DNA of 9,487 nucleotides from CANKHA01 sp035652315 (lineage in GTDB: Bacteria > Pseudomonadota > Alphaproteobacteria > Rhizobiales > Xanthobacteraceae): NCBI GenBank assembly GCA_035652315.1, contig DASREA010000038.1:1-9487 (forward strand), read 5' to 3'. The notes under the pieces are model-generated. The model made no database searches and was not told the origin of the DNA. It was given only the letters and a program-made list of their open reading frames with translations. A program made the position numbers and the translations under genes. Shown here in pieces: positions 1 through 5,920 of this stretch (position 1 is the stretch's first letter; each line of letters opens with the position of its first letter).

Positions 1-272
1 GCTGAAAGATTTTGGCCGCCGCGGTTGATGTAGAAGGTCAGCATCGACATCGCCGACCGGAACGGGTCCGCTTTACGCCGCTTGCTGTGCTCTGCCGAGC
101 GCTTCAGCGAGGCGGCGATCTTTTTCGGATCGCGCTGCGTAAACACGCCTTTCTTCAGGTCGAGGGCGTCACTGCGCTCGGTGACGCGACGCGACCAGCG
201 CCGCTTGCCACCTTTGGTGGCCCGTTTATAGGCCTTGCCGCGCGCGCGTCGCGCCGTCGAGCGCCTGGCCAT
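1..272 (-). CDS. DUF3175 domain protein, 3' end truncated by window edge
   Basis: The minus-strand frame opens at ATG 272-270 and reads without a stop to the left edge (90 codons), so the C-terminus lies outside the window. The N-terminal 25 residues are very basic (MARRSTARRARGKAYKRA). They are followed by a block starting WSRRVTERSDALDLKKGVF, then TQRDPKKIAASLKRSAEHS and RSAMSMLTFYINRGG. I recognise this order as the DUF3175 family, small proteins of unknown function common in Rhizobiales. The richness in Arg and Lys would suit nucleic-acid binding, but that is inference only. ATG 272 is the first start after an in-frame TGA about 30 bases upstream, and a GGGGA lies 9-13 bases before it. 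It is divergent from the crotonase-fold gene, with 125 bp between the two starts. Confidence 0.8.
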   Translation of the reverse strand, partial: MARRSTARRARGKAYKRATKGGKRRWSRRVTERSDALDLKKGVFTQRDPKKIAASLKRSAEHSKRRKADPFRSAMSMLTFYINRGGQNLS

Positions 273-332
273 GCCGTCGTCCCCGGGGCTGATCTTCGCT
301 CAAACGCAAGGCGCCGCAGTCGGTTCCGCGTC

Positions 333-362
333 TTGTGCGCCTGGCCGGGACGCAGGTAACTA
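333..362 (+). promoter_or_regulatory. Candidate sigma70-type promoter for the crotonase-fold gene
   Basis: A TTGTGC at 333-338 is followed after 18 bases by TAACTA at 357-362, 36 bases before the ATG at 398. The match to alphaproteobacterial -35/-10 consensus is only moderate. The position in a divergent intergenic region is the main support. Confidence 0.22.
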
Positions 363-397
363 TCGTTTGGAGCCACGCCCTTGATGAGCATGCTTTG

Positions 398-1225
398 ATG
401 AGCGCACCGGTCCGGACGTCACGCGAGGCGAGTACGGCCCCCGCCCTGCTGCGCGAGGATTCCGGCCCTATCGCCATCCTCACCCTCGACAGGCCCGAAG
501 CGCGCAACAGCCTCTCCGAGGAATTGCTCGCCGCGCTCGGCCGGCAGTTGGACGCCATTGCCGCCGATCGCAAGCTGCGCGCGGTCGTGCTTGCCGCCAA
601 CGGGCCGGCTTTCTCCGCCGGGCATGATCTGAAGGAATTGACCGCACACCGCAATGACCCCGATCGCGGCCGCGCCTATTTCAAATCGATTATGGAAACC
701 TGCAGTGCGGTCATGCAGCGGCTTGTGCGTTTGCCGCAGCCGGTAATCGCCGCGGTGCAAGGAACCGCGACCGCGGCGGGCTGCCAGCTCGTGGCAAGTT
801 GCGATCTCGCCGTCGCCTCGAGCGCCGCGAAATTCGCAACGCCCGGCGTCAATATCGGACTTTTCTGCTCGACGCCCATGGTGGCGCTATCGCGCAATGT
901 TTCGCGCAAGCACGCCATGGAAATGCTGCTGACCGGCGAAATGATCCCGGCCGAGGAAGCGCGCCGCATCGGATTGGTCAACCGCGTCACCGCGCCCGGC
1001 GCCGAACGCGAGGAGGCGATGAAACTCGCCGCGCAGATTGCCTCCAAATCCGCATCGACCGTGAAGATCGGCAAGGAAGCCTTCTATCGCCAGCTCGAAA
1101 TGACTCTGGCCGAGGCCTATGCCTATGCCTCGGAGGTCATGGTGGCGAATATGCTCGCACGCGACGCCGAAGAGGGCATTTCCGCCTTTATCGAAAAACG
1201 TGCGCCCAAATGGGACGCGCCCTAG
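398..1225 (+). CDS. ECHDC3-like enoyl-CoA hydratase/isomerase (crotonase) family protein
   Basis: 275-residue crotonase-fold protein. Family features in order are GPIAILTLDRPEARNSL (23-39), the oxyanion-hole segment AFSAGHDLKEL (71-81), the second segment GTATAAGCQLVASCDLA (122-138), FATPGVNIGLFCSTP (146-160), AMEMLLTGEMI and a C-terminal EGISAFIEKR. The pattern matches the ECHDC3 branch closely. The two glutamates that catalyse water addition in classical enoyl-CoA hydratase (Glu144 and Glu164 of the rat enzyme) align with Gln130 and Gly150 here. CoA-thioester binding is therefore likely, but a standard hydratase reaction is doubtful. The frame is open from 335, but the protein family begins near 398. 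There is no good Shine-Dalgarno for that ATG, and its first base overlaps the stop of a five-codon mini-ORF. The next gene starts 8 bp after its TAG stop, so the two are probably co-transcribed. Confidence 0.88.
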   Translation: MSAPVRTSREASTAPALLREDSGPIAILTLDRPEARNSLSEELLAALGRQLDAIAADRKLRAVVLAANGPAFSAGHDLKELTAHRNDPDRGRAYFKSIMETCSAVMQRLVRLPQPVIAAVQGTATAAGCQLVASCDLAVASSAAKFATPGVNIGLFCSTPMVALSRNVSRKHAMEMLLTGEMIPAEEARRIGLVNRVTAPGAEREEAMKLAAQIASKSASTVKIGKEAFYRQLEMTLAEAYAYASEVMVANMLARDAEEGISAFIEKRAPKWDAP

Positions 1226-1233
1226 CGGCAGCC

Positions 1234-1818
1234 ATGAATCACGACAGTTATTCCGACGACTATATCCGCGGCATTCTCAATACGGTGAAGACCATCGCCA
1301 TGGTCGGAATTTCGCCGAAGGACAACCGACCGAGCTATCTGGCATTCAAATATCTGCTGGACCGCGGTTACGACATGATCCCGGTGAATCCGGGCCAGGC
1401 CGGTGGCGAAATCCTTGGGCAGAAGGTCTACGCCAAACTCGCGGACATCCCCGAACCCGTCGACATGGTGGACATCTTTCGCGCCTCTCAATATGTGCCG
1501 GCAATCGTCGAGGAAGCGCTCACACTGACGCCACGCCCGCAAGTGATCTGGATGCAGCTCACCGTGCGCAACAACGAGGCGGCGGCCAAAGCGGAGGCGG
1601 CGGGGCTGAAGGTGGTGATGAACCGTTGCCCGAAGATCGAATACGGCCGCCTCTCCTCGGAAATCTCCTGGATGGGGGTCAATTCGCGCACCCTCACCTC
1701 CAAGCGGGCGCAGCTTTTCGGCCGCGGCATCCAGCGGATGTCGCTCAACCGCAGCACCACCAGCGGCGGCACCACCGAAGCCACCGATCGCGCGCAAAAA
1801 GCGGATAGCGGGCAGTAA
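1234..1818 (+). CDS. CoA-binding Rossmann-fold protein (CoA_binding_2 / YccU-like family)
   Basis: 194-residue soluble protein. Residues about 13-130 form the CoA-binding domain: TIAMVGISPKDNRPSY (20-35) is the glycine-containing nucleotide/CoA loop after the first strand, then GYDMIPVNPG (45-54), the VDMVDIFR segment (76-83), VIWMQLTVRN (104-113) and the family end block GLKVVMNRCPKIEY (124-137). The remaining 50 or so residues are a basic, Ser/Thr-rich tail that looks disordered. The family resembles the CoA-binding domain of succinyl-CoA synthetase but usually stands alone, with no assigned reaction. ATG 1234 is chosen because homologous sequence begins there. The same frame is open upstream to 799, but only as a shadow of the preceding gene. 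It starts 8 bp after the crotonase-fold gene and is followed after 83 bp by the metY-type gene. Confidence 0.87.
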   Translation: MNHDSYSDDYIRGILNTVKTIAMVGISPKDNRPSYLAFKYLLDRGYDMIPVNPGQAGGEILGQKVYAKLADIPEPVDMVDIFRASQYVPAIVEEALTLTPRPQVIWMQLTVRNNEAAAKAEAAGLKVVMNRCPKIEYGRLSSEISWMGVNSRTLTSKRAQLFGRGIQRMSLNRSTTSGGTTEATDRAQKADSGQ

Positions 1819-1830
1819 TCCTCCCGTCGC

Positions 1831-1859
1831 CTTGACGCCCTTCGCCTCTCAGATAAACC
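1831..1859 (+). promoter_or_regulatory. Candidate promoter upstream of the metY-type gene
   Basis: CTTGACG at 1831-1837 matches the alphaproteobacterial -35 element well. A poorer -10 candidate, TAAACC, lies at 1854-1859 after a 16-base spacer. A small hairpin (GCGGG 1870-1874 with CCCGC 1882-1886, 7-base loop) follows in the leader. The site would allow transcription of the downstream gene separately from the two upstream genes. Confidence 0.3.
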
Positions 1860-1891
1860 CGATCCACCGGCGGGGCAGCATCCCGCAGCAC

Positions 1892-1897
1892 AAGGAG
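1892..1897 (+). promoter_or_regulatory. Shine-Dalgarno site of the metY-type gene
   Basis: AAGGAG four bases before the ATG at 1902. It is one of only two strong ribosome-binding sites in the window and fixes the start of this gene. Confidence 0.75.
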
Positions 1898-1901
1898 CGC
1901 C

Positions 1902-3185
1902 ATGACCGAACGCATTCCGGGTTTTTCCACCCTCGCCATTCATGCCGGCGCGCAGCCCGATCCGACCACCGGCGCGCGCGCCACCCCAATTTATCAGACG
2001 ACCTCCTTCGTTTTCGACGACGTCGATCACGCGGCGGCGCTGTTCGGCCTGCAGACATTCGGCAACATCTACAGCCGCATCGGCAATCCGACCAACGCCG
2101 TGCTGGAAGAGCGCATCGCCGCGCTGGAGGGCGGCACCGCCGGCCTTGGCGTCGCTTCCGGCCACGCCGCGCAGGTCATCGTCATGCAGGCGCTATTGCA
2201 GCCGGGCGATGAATTCATCGCCTCGCGCAAGCTCTATGGCGGGTCGATCAACCAGTTCAACCACGCGTTCAAGAGCTTCGGCTGGAACGTGGTCTGGGCC
2301 GATCCGGACGACCTCTCGTCCTTCGAAAAGGGAGTCAGCGCAAAGACACGCGCGATCTTCATCGAGTCAATCGCCAATCCGGGCGGCATCATTACCGATA
2401 TCGAAGCGGTGGCAAAAGTCGCGAAGAAGGCGGGCGTCCCGCTCATCGTCGACAACACGCTGGCGACCCCTTATCTGTGCAAGCCGATCGACTTCGGCGC
2501 CGACATCGTCGTGCATTCGCTGACCAAATTTCTCGGCGGCCACGGCAACTCCATCGGCGGCATGGTCGTCGACGGCGGCACCTTTAACTGGTCGCGCGAG
2601 AAGGGCCGATATCCCATGCTTTCTGAACCGCGGCCGGAATATAACGGCATGGTGTTGCACGAGACCTTCGGCAATTTCGCATTTGCCATCGCCTGCCGCG
2701 TGCTCGGCTTGCGCGATCTCGGCCCTGCGCTGTCGCCGTTCAATGCCTTCCTGATTCTCACGGGCGTCGAAACGCTGCCCCTGCGCATGCGTCGGCACTG
2801 CGACAATGCATTGGCGGTGGCGCAATGGCTGGCGCAGCACGGTAAAGTGGCCTGGGTGAGCTATGCCGGCTTGCCGAGCGACCGCTATCACGCCTTGGCG
2901 AAGAAATATTGCCCGCAAGGCGCGGGTGCCGTGCTCACCTTCGGCCTCAAAGGTGGCTACGACGCCGGCGTGAAGCTGGTCTCCAGCGTGAAGCTGTTTT
3001 CACACCTCGCCAATATCGGCGACACGCGCTCGCTGATCATCCACCCCGCCTCGACCACGCACCGGCAATTGAGCGATCAGCAAAAGGTGCAAGCCGGCGC
3101 CGGTCCCGACGTGGTACGGCTTTCGATCGGACTGGAGGACAAGGACGACCTGATCGCCGACCTCGAACAGGGTTTGGCGGCCTAG
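1902..3185 (+). CDS. metY: O-acetylhomoserine sulfhydrylase family enzyme (PLP-dependent, Cys/Met metabolism)
   Basis: 427 residues, the usual length for the O-acetylhomoserine aminocarboxypropyltransferase branch of the Cys/Met-metabolism PLP enzymes (fold type I). It makes homocysteine from O-acetylhomoserine and sulfide in the cytoplasm, feeding methionine synthesis. Visible motifs are ATPIYQTTSFVF (27-38), the cofactor-phosphate segment YSRIGNPTNAVLE (57-69, Tyr57 and Arg59), SGHAAQ (86-91), LIVDNTLATPYLCKP (181-195, Asp184 facing the pyridine nitrogen), and HSLTKFLGGHG (205-215), where Lys209 should form the Schiff base with PLP. The long insert around TFNWSREKGRYPMLSEP (227-243) and the C-terminal SLIIHPASTTHRQL fit the metY rather than the metB/metC branch. 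O-succinylhomoserine (metZ) use cannot be excluded. The TAG stop overlaps the ctaA stop by four bases. Confidence 0.92.
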   Translation: MTERIPGFSTLAIHAGAQPDPTTGARATPIYQTTSFVFDDVDHAAALFGLQTFGNIYSRIGNPTNAVLEERIAALEGGTAGLGVASGHAAQVIVMQALLQPGDEFIASRKLYGGSINQFNHAFKSFGWNVVWADPDDLSSFEKGVSAKTRAIFIESIANPGGIITDIEAVAKVAKKAGVPLIVDNTLATPYLCKPIDFGADIVVHSLTKFLGGHGNSIGGMVVDGGTFNWSREKGRYPMLSEPRPEYNGMVLHETFGNFAFAIACRVLGLRDLGPALSPFNAFLILTGVETLPLRMRRHCDNALAVAQWLAQHGKVAWVSYAGLPSDRYHALAKKYCPQGAGAVLTFGLKGGYDAGVKLVSSVKLFSHLANIGDTRSLIIHPASTTHRQLSDQQKVQAGAGPDVVRLSIGLEDKDDLIADLEQGLAA

Positions 3186-3189
3186 CGCC
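3176..3189. other. Convergent stop overlap (CTAG) in a small GC hairpin
   Basis: CTAG at 3182-3185 supplies TAG stops on both strands, for metY and ctaA. It sits in the 6-base loop of a GGCG (3176-3179) / CGCC (3186-3189) stem. A 10-bp palindrome, CGCCGCGGCG (3197-3206), and a CGGCG/CGCCG stem (3202-3213) follow inside ctaA. There is no T-run, so this is not a classical intrinsic terminator. Confidence 0.5.
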
Positions 3190-4249
3190 GGGCTTCCGCC
3201 GCGGCGGGCGCCGCCGTCACGCGCTCGGCATGCAGCGCGGCTACGGTCAGCACCGCGATCGCCATGCCTTGATGCAGCAGCGCGAGGGCGATGGGGGCCT
3301 GATTGAGCAGGGTCACGATCCCAAGCACGATCTGCAACAAGGCAACGCTTGCGAGCAGCAACGCTCCGTTCAGCGCCGCGCTGGAACGGCCGCTCTTGAG
3401 AACGTCAATGGCGTGCAGCACGATCACCGCATAGAGTAAATAGGCCGTCATGCGATGGTCAAACTGCACGGTAAGTACGTTCTCAAAGAAATTGCGCCAT
3501 GCTGGCGTCAGAAAAGCCAGATGCTCCCAGCCGGGAATGAAGGATCCATCGATCAGCGGCCAGGTATTATAGGCAAGCCCCGCGTCGAGGCCGGCGACCA
3601 GCGCGCCAAGATAAATCTGCAGCAGCACCAAGATCAAAATCGCGATCGCCTCGACGCGCAGCCGGAGCGGCAAGCGGAGAGCCGGCCGCGGCAACAGCCG
3701 CTGCGCCGTCCACAGCGTGGCGGCGTAGATGACACAGGCGAGCGTCAGATGGAACGCCAACCGATACGGCAGCACGCTGATGCGGCCGTTGAGGCCCGAA
3801 GCCACCATCCACCAGCCGACCGCGCCCTGCACCGCGCCAAGACCGAAAATGGTCCAAAGCCGCAAGCGCAGCCTTCGGTTGGCAATCCAGCCGCGCCAAA
3901 GAAAAAAAAGAAACGGCAAAAGAAAAACGGCGCCGATCAGCCGGGCCAACATCCGGTGGCTCCATTCCCACCAGTAGATGGTCTTGAACTCGGCAAGGCT
4001 CATCCCGCGGGTCAGCAATTTGTATTGCGAGCTCGCCTGATACTTTCCGAATTCGTCCGCCCAAGCCTCGTCGTTCACCGGCGGCCAAACGCCGGTGACC
4101 GGCTTCCATTCCACGATCGACAATCCCGACTCGGTGAGCCGCGTGGCGCCGCCGACAAGCAGAGTCAGAACCACGAGCCCCGCGACAACCAGGAGCCAAA
4201 CGCGCATGACGCGAAGGTGCCGATCCGGCGCCGTCCCCGTTGACTGCAT
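3182..4249 (-). CDS. ctaA: Heme A synthase (COX15/CtaA family)
   Basis: 355-residue polytopic inner-membrane protein that oxidises heme O to heme A for aa3-type cytochrome oxidases. It has about eight hydrophobic helices in two homologous halves. Candidate heme-ligand histidines stand at the expected places: His98 in YWWEWSHRM, His167 in YRLAFHLTL, His265 in VQFDHRMTAYLL and His326 in ALLHQGMA. The first loop GGATRLTESGLSIVEWKPV (33-51) is a family signature. The loop cysteine pair typical of Bacillus CtaA is absent, as expected for the alphaproteobacterial/mitochondrial COX15 type. The frame is open to 4507, but the family begins near ATG 4249. ATGs at 4285 and 4327 are alternatives, the latter with a GGGA before it. 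It is convergent with metY (4-nt overlap) and divergent from the DUF2842 gene. Confidence 0.92.
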   Translation of the reverse strand: MQSTGTAPDRHLRVMRVWLLVVAGLVVLTLLVGGATRLTESGLSIVEWKPVTGVWPPVNDEAWADEFGKYQASSQYKLLTRGMSLAEFKTIYWWEWSHRMLARLIGAVFLLPFLFFLWRGWIANRRLRLRLWTIFGLGAVQGAVGWWMVASGLNGRISVLPYRLAFHLTLACVIYAATLWTAQRLLPRPALRLPLRLRVEAIAILILVLLQIYLGALVAGLDAGLAYNTWPLIDGSFIPGWEHLAFLTPAWRNFFENVLTVQFDHRMTAYLLYAVIVLHAIDVLKSGRSSAALNGALLLASVALLQIVLGIVTLLNQAPIALALLHQGMAIAVLTVAALHAERVTAAPAAAEARR

Positions 4250-4337
4250 AGGGTTCCGTTCGCTTGCCCCCGGCGTAAGCGACATAAGGCGGCGGTCCAA
4301 GTCCAGTGCGGAATCCGATGAATTCATGACTTCCCGA

Positions 4338-4364
4338 TTGCGAGAGGAGATAGCGACATATAAA
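4338..4364 (+). promoter_or_regulatory. Candidate promoter for the DUF2842 gene
   Basis: TATAAA at 4359-4364 is a good -10 in an otherwise GC-rich region, 40 bases before the ATG. The best -35 is TTGCGA at 4338-4343, with a short 15-base spacer, so the full promoter assignment is weak. Confidence 0.25.
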
Positions 4365-4403
4365 GCCTTTTTGCGGCGGAGAATGACATAGCCGATTGGG
4401 AAA

Positions 4404-4640
4404 ATGAGTACGATGCCTATCCGTTTACGCAAGCTGATCGGCGCCGTCGCGCTGCTGGCCCTGGTGATCTGCTGGTCCTTGTTGGCCATGGCGCTGGCGC
4501 AGACCATGCTGACCGCGGTGAATGGTTGGCTGGCGGCGCTTTACTATGTTCTCGCCGGATTGGGCTGGCTTCTGCCGGCCATGCCATTGGTCCGATGGAT
4601 GAGCAGGCCCGACCGAGGCGGCGGCAGACGCGTCACGTGA
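4404..4640 (+). CDS. DUF2842 small inner-membrane protein
   Basis: 78 residues with two predicted transmembrane helices, about 10-33 (LIGAVALLALVICWSLLAMA) and 41-60 (ALYYVLAGLGWLLPAMPLVR), followed by a short polar tail WMSRPDRGGGRR. I recognise the RLRKLIG start and the GWLLPAMPL..WMSRPD end as DUF2842, an uncharacterised alphaproteobacterial family. The start is uncertain: ATG 4404 has GGGA only two bases upstream, whereas ATG 4413 (MPIRLRKL) begins closer to the family core. It is divergent from ctaA. I recall this neighbourhood in other Rhizobiales, unverified, which could hint at a role near heme A or cytochrome oxidase, but no function is known. Its TGA stop overlaps the deacetylase stop by 8 bases within a palindrome. 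Confidence 0.83.
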   Translation: MSTMPIRLRKLIGAVALLALVICWSLLAMALAQTMLTAVNGWLAALYYVLAGLGWLLPAMPLVRWMSRPDRGGGRRVT

Positions 4641-4643
4641 CGC
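4630..4643. other. 14-bp perfect palindrome across two convergent stop codons
   Basis: GCGTCACGTGACGC reads the same on both strands. Its central TCACGTGA (4633-4640) carries the TGA stop of the DUF2842 gene on plus and the TGA stop of the deacetylase gene on minus. It could form a 5-bp stem with an ACGT loop in either transcript, or be a dimeric protein-binding site. There is no T-run. Confidence 0.6.
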
Positions 4644-5691
4644 TGACCGGGCGGAAGCCGTTCCATAGACCGGTTGCCGCGCCCGACATCAGCACCTTGA
4701 GATAACGCATGCGCTGGAACTCGCCGTTGAGGGAGATGCGCGGCAGCGCCATCAGGTGCTCGCGGTGGCGCGGAAAGATCACGCCCGGGCGCGTGGTCAC
4801 GGCGGTCTTGAACCCGAGATCGGCGGCGATGCGGAATTCGCGCGGCCCCGCGGACGTCTTGTCGCCCACGGGATAGGCAAGATGCTGCGGCCGCACGCCG
4901 AGCGAAGCCTCGAGCACGGCGCGGCTCATCTCCATTTCCTTCCGCGCCGCTTTTTCCGGCAATTTCTTCAGCATCATGTGGTTGACGGTGTGGGCGCCGA
5001 TCGTGACCAGCGGATCCGCCGCCAGCGCCGCGAGCTCGTCCCAGCCCATGCACAAGTCGGTGCAGAAGGCGGCGATATCGACCTGATAGCGCTCGCTGAG
5101 GTCGCGGATCACGCGGCGCATCTCCTCCTCGCTATCGAAGCGGCGCAGCCAGGCATAGAGTTCCGCATAGAGACGGCGCTTCTCATGCACCGTCCGGCAA
5201 TCGAAACGGCGATCCTCGCCGTCGATAACGAGTCCGATGCGCTTGTTCTTGGCAATCACCGCTTCCAGCGCCAGCCACCAAAGCTCGCCGAGCCGGTCGG
5301 GAAAGCTGGTGGGAATGTAGAGCGTGAACGGAATCTCGTATTTCTTCAGGATCGGATAGGCGCACTGCATCGTGTCGCGGTAGCCGTCGTCGATGGTGAC
5401 GCACACAAAACGGCGGCCCGACTCGCCGGCAGTCAGGCGCCGGTGCATCTCATCGAGCGTGATCACGTCCAGGCGCGACCGGCGTAGCCGGCGGGCGACT
5501 TTTTCCAGAAATCTCGGAGTCACTTCCAGCAGCCGGTTGGGCTGGAACCGATCGGGGCGCGGCGGCCGCACATGGTGCAGCGTCAGGACGATCCCCGAAC
5601 CCCCGACGAAAGGGCGCATCAACAGATGCATGCCGCTGAAGTAAAGCGCCTCCATGCCGGCGCGAATGATGCCCTGTTTCGAACTCCCCAC
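4633..5691 (-). CDS. Polysaccharide deacetylase (NodB/CE4 family)
   Basis: 352 residues, GTG start. The carbohydrate esterase 4 motifs are present in order: TIDDGY (99-104, catalytic/metal Asp101-Asp102), GAHTVNHMML (232-241, metal-binding His234 and His238) and LAYPVG (271-276). A final motif-like block follows, DLGFKTAVTTRPGV (291-304). The family removes N- or O-acetyl groups from sugar polymers. Here the likely substrate is an exopolysaccharide, judged from the neighbouring genes. About 80 residues (roughly 135-215, ELWWLALEAVIAKNKR onward) are inserted between motifs 1 and 2 and may form a substrate-specific cap. There is no clear signal peptide, only a weakly hydrophobic N-terminus (EALYFSGMHLLMRPF). 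The GTG at 5691 is preferred because GAGGGG stands six bases before it, while the ATG at 5655 has no ribosome site. It is divergent from the CelD-like gene (229 bp). Confidence 0.9.
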   Translation of the reverse strand: MGSSKQGIIRAGMEALYFSGMHLLMRPFVGGSGIVLTLHHVRPPRPDRFQPNRLLEVTPRFLEKVARRLRRSRLDVITLDEMHRRLTAGESGRRFVCVTIDDGYRDTMQCAYPILKKYEIPFTLYIPTSFPDRLGELWWLALEAVIAKNKRIGLVIDGEDRRFDCRTVHEKRRLYAELYAWLRRFDSEEEMRRVIRDLSERYQVDIAAFCTDLCMGWDELAALAADPLVTIGAHTVNHMMLKKLPEKAARKEMEMSRAVLEASLGVRPQHLAYPVGDKTSAGPREFRIAADLGFKTAVTTRPGVIFPRHREHLMALPRISLNGEFQRMRYLKVLMSGAATGLWNGFRPVSVT

Positions 5692-5693
5692 GA

Positions 5694-5703
5694 CCTTCCC
5701 CTC
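5694..5703 (-). promoter_or_regulatory. Shine-Dalgarno site deciding the GTG start of the deacetylase
   Basis: On the minus strand GAGGGGAAGG precedes the GTG at 5691, with six bases between the GAGGGG core and the start codon. Downstream ATG candidates lack such a site. Confidence 0.65.
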
Positions 5704-5849
5704 ACGCAGAACTGCACGCCCGCATTACGGCAAATAATTGAAAACCGGCTTAATGGCGGAAAACTACGCAATTGTGGCGGCTGCGAAATCGCCTTGTTGC
5801 TCAAGCTGTTGGCGGCGGACTTTGATGCGCCGTGTTGCCGGGAAGCGAA

Positions 5850-5875
5850 TTGGCCAACAATGCCAACGTTTTTTT
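5850..5875 (+). promoter_or_regulatory. Inverted repeat TTGGC-N7-GCCAA followed by seven T
   Basis: TTGGC (5850-5854) and GCCAA (5862-5866) form a perfect 5-bp inverted repeat with a 7-base spacer. Two bases later comes a T7 run (5869-5875). The first arm is itself part of the 8-bp palindrome TTGGCCAA. It lies 46 bases before the CelD-like start, in the divergent region. It could be an operator for a dimeric regulator or a weak intrinsic terminator/attenuator. The sequence alone does not decide. Confidence 0.35.
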
Positions 5876-5920
5876 GAGGTTTGCCGTGGCACCGTCGACG
5901 CCTCCAAAAGACGAGACCCC

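Noticed and set aside
335..397. Upstream extension of the crotonase-fold gene (21 more residues)
   Set aside because: Those residues do not resemble the family, and the region is the divergent promoter/leader of the gene pair. ATG 398 gives a normal N-terminus.
1112..1136. Short tandem-like repeat (CCTATG twice) in the crotonase-fold gene
   Set aside because: It is explained by the coding sequence EAYAYASE. Too short and in frame, so ordinary coding sequence.
1819..1901. Possible SAM-II type riboswitch before the metY-type gene
   Set aside because: Such switches are common before alphaproteobacterial methionine genes, but the 83-base gap shows neither the conserved pseudoknot segments nor the GCTAAA-like block before the start. 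Only a small hairpin and a promoter-like CTTGACG are seen.
3455..4243. Long plus-strand open frame (262 codons) opposite ctaA
   Set aside because: It is antisense to a clear membrane protein. Its product is a low-complexity Arg/Gln/Pro-rich sequence typical of GC-rich shadow frames.
4250..4507. N-terminal extension of ctaA by 86 residues
   Set aside because: It would run through the divergent promoter region and overlap the DUF2842 gene. Family members start close to ATG 4249.
4756..5487. Plus-strand open frame (243 codons) opposite the deacetylase
   Set aside because: Antisense to a gene with all CE4 motifs. Its His/Arg/Ala-rich product has no recognisable domain.
5738..5920. TTG-started extension of the CelD-like protein (61 residues)
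   Set aside because: The residues are Cys/Arg-rich and unlike the family. The region carries an inverted repeat and T-run expected of a leader, and there is no ribosome site for the TTG.
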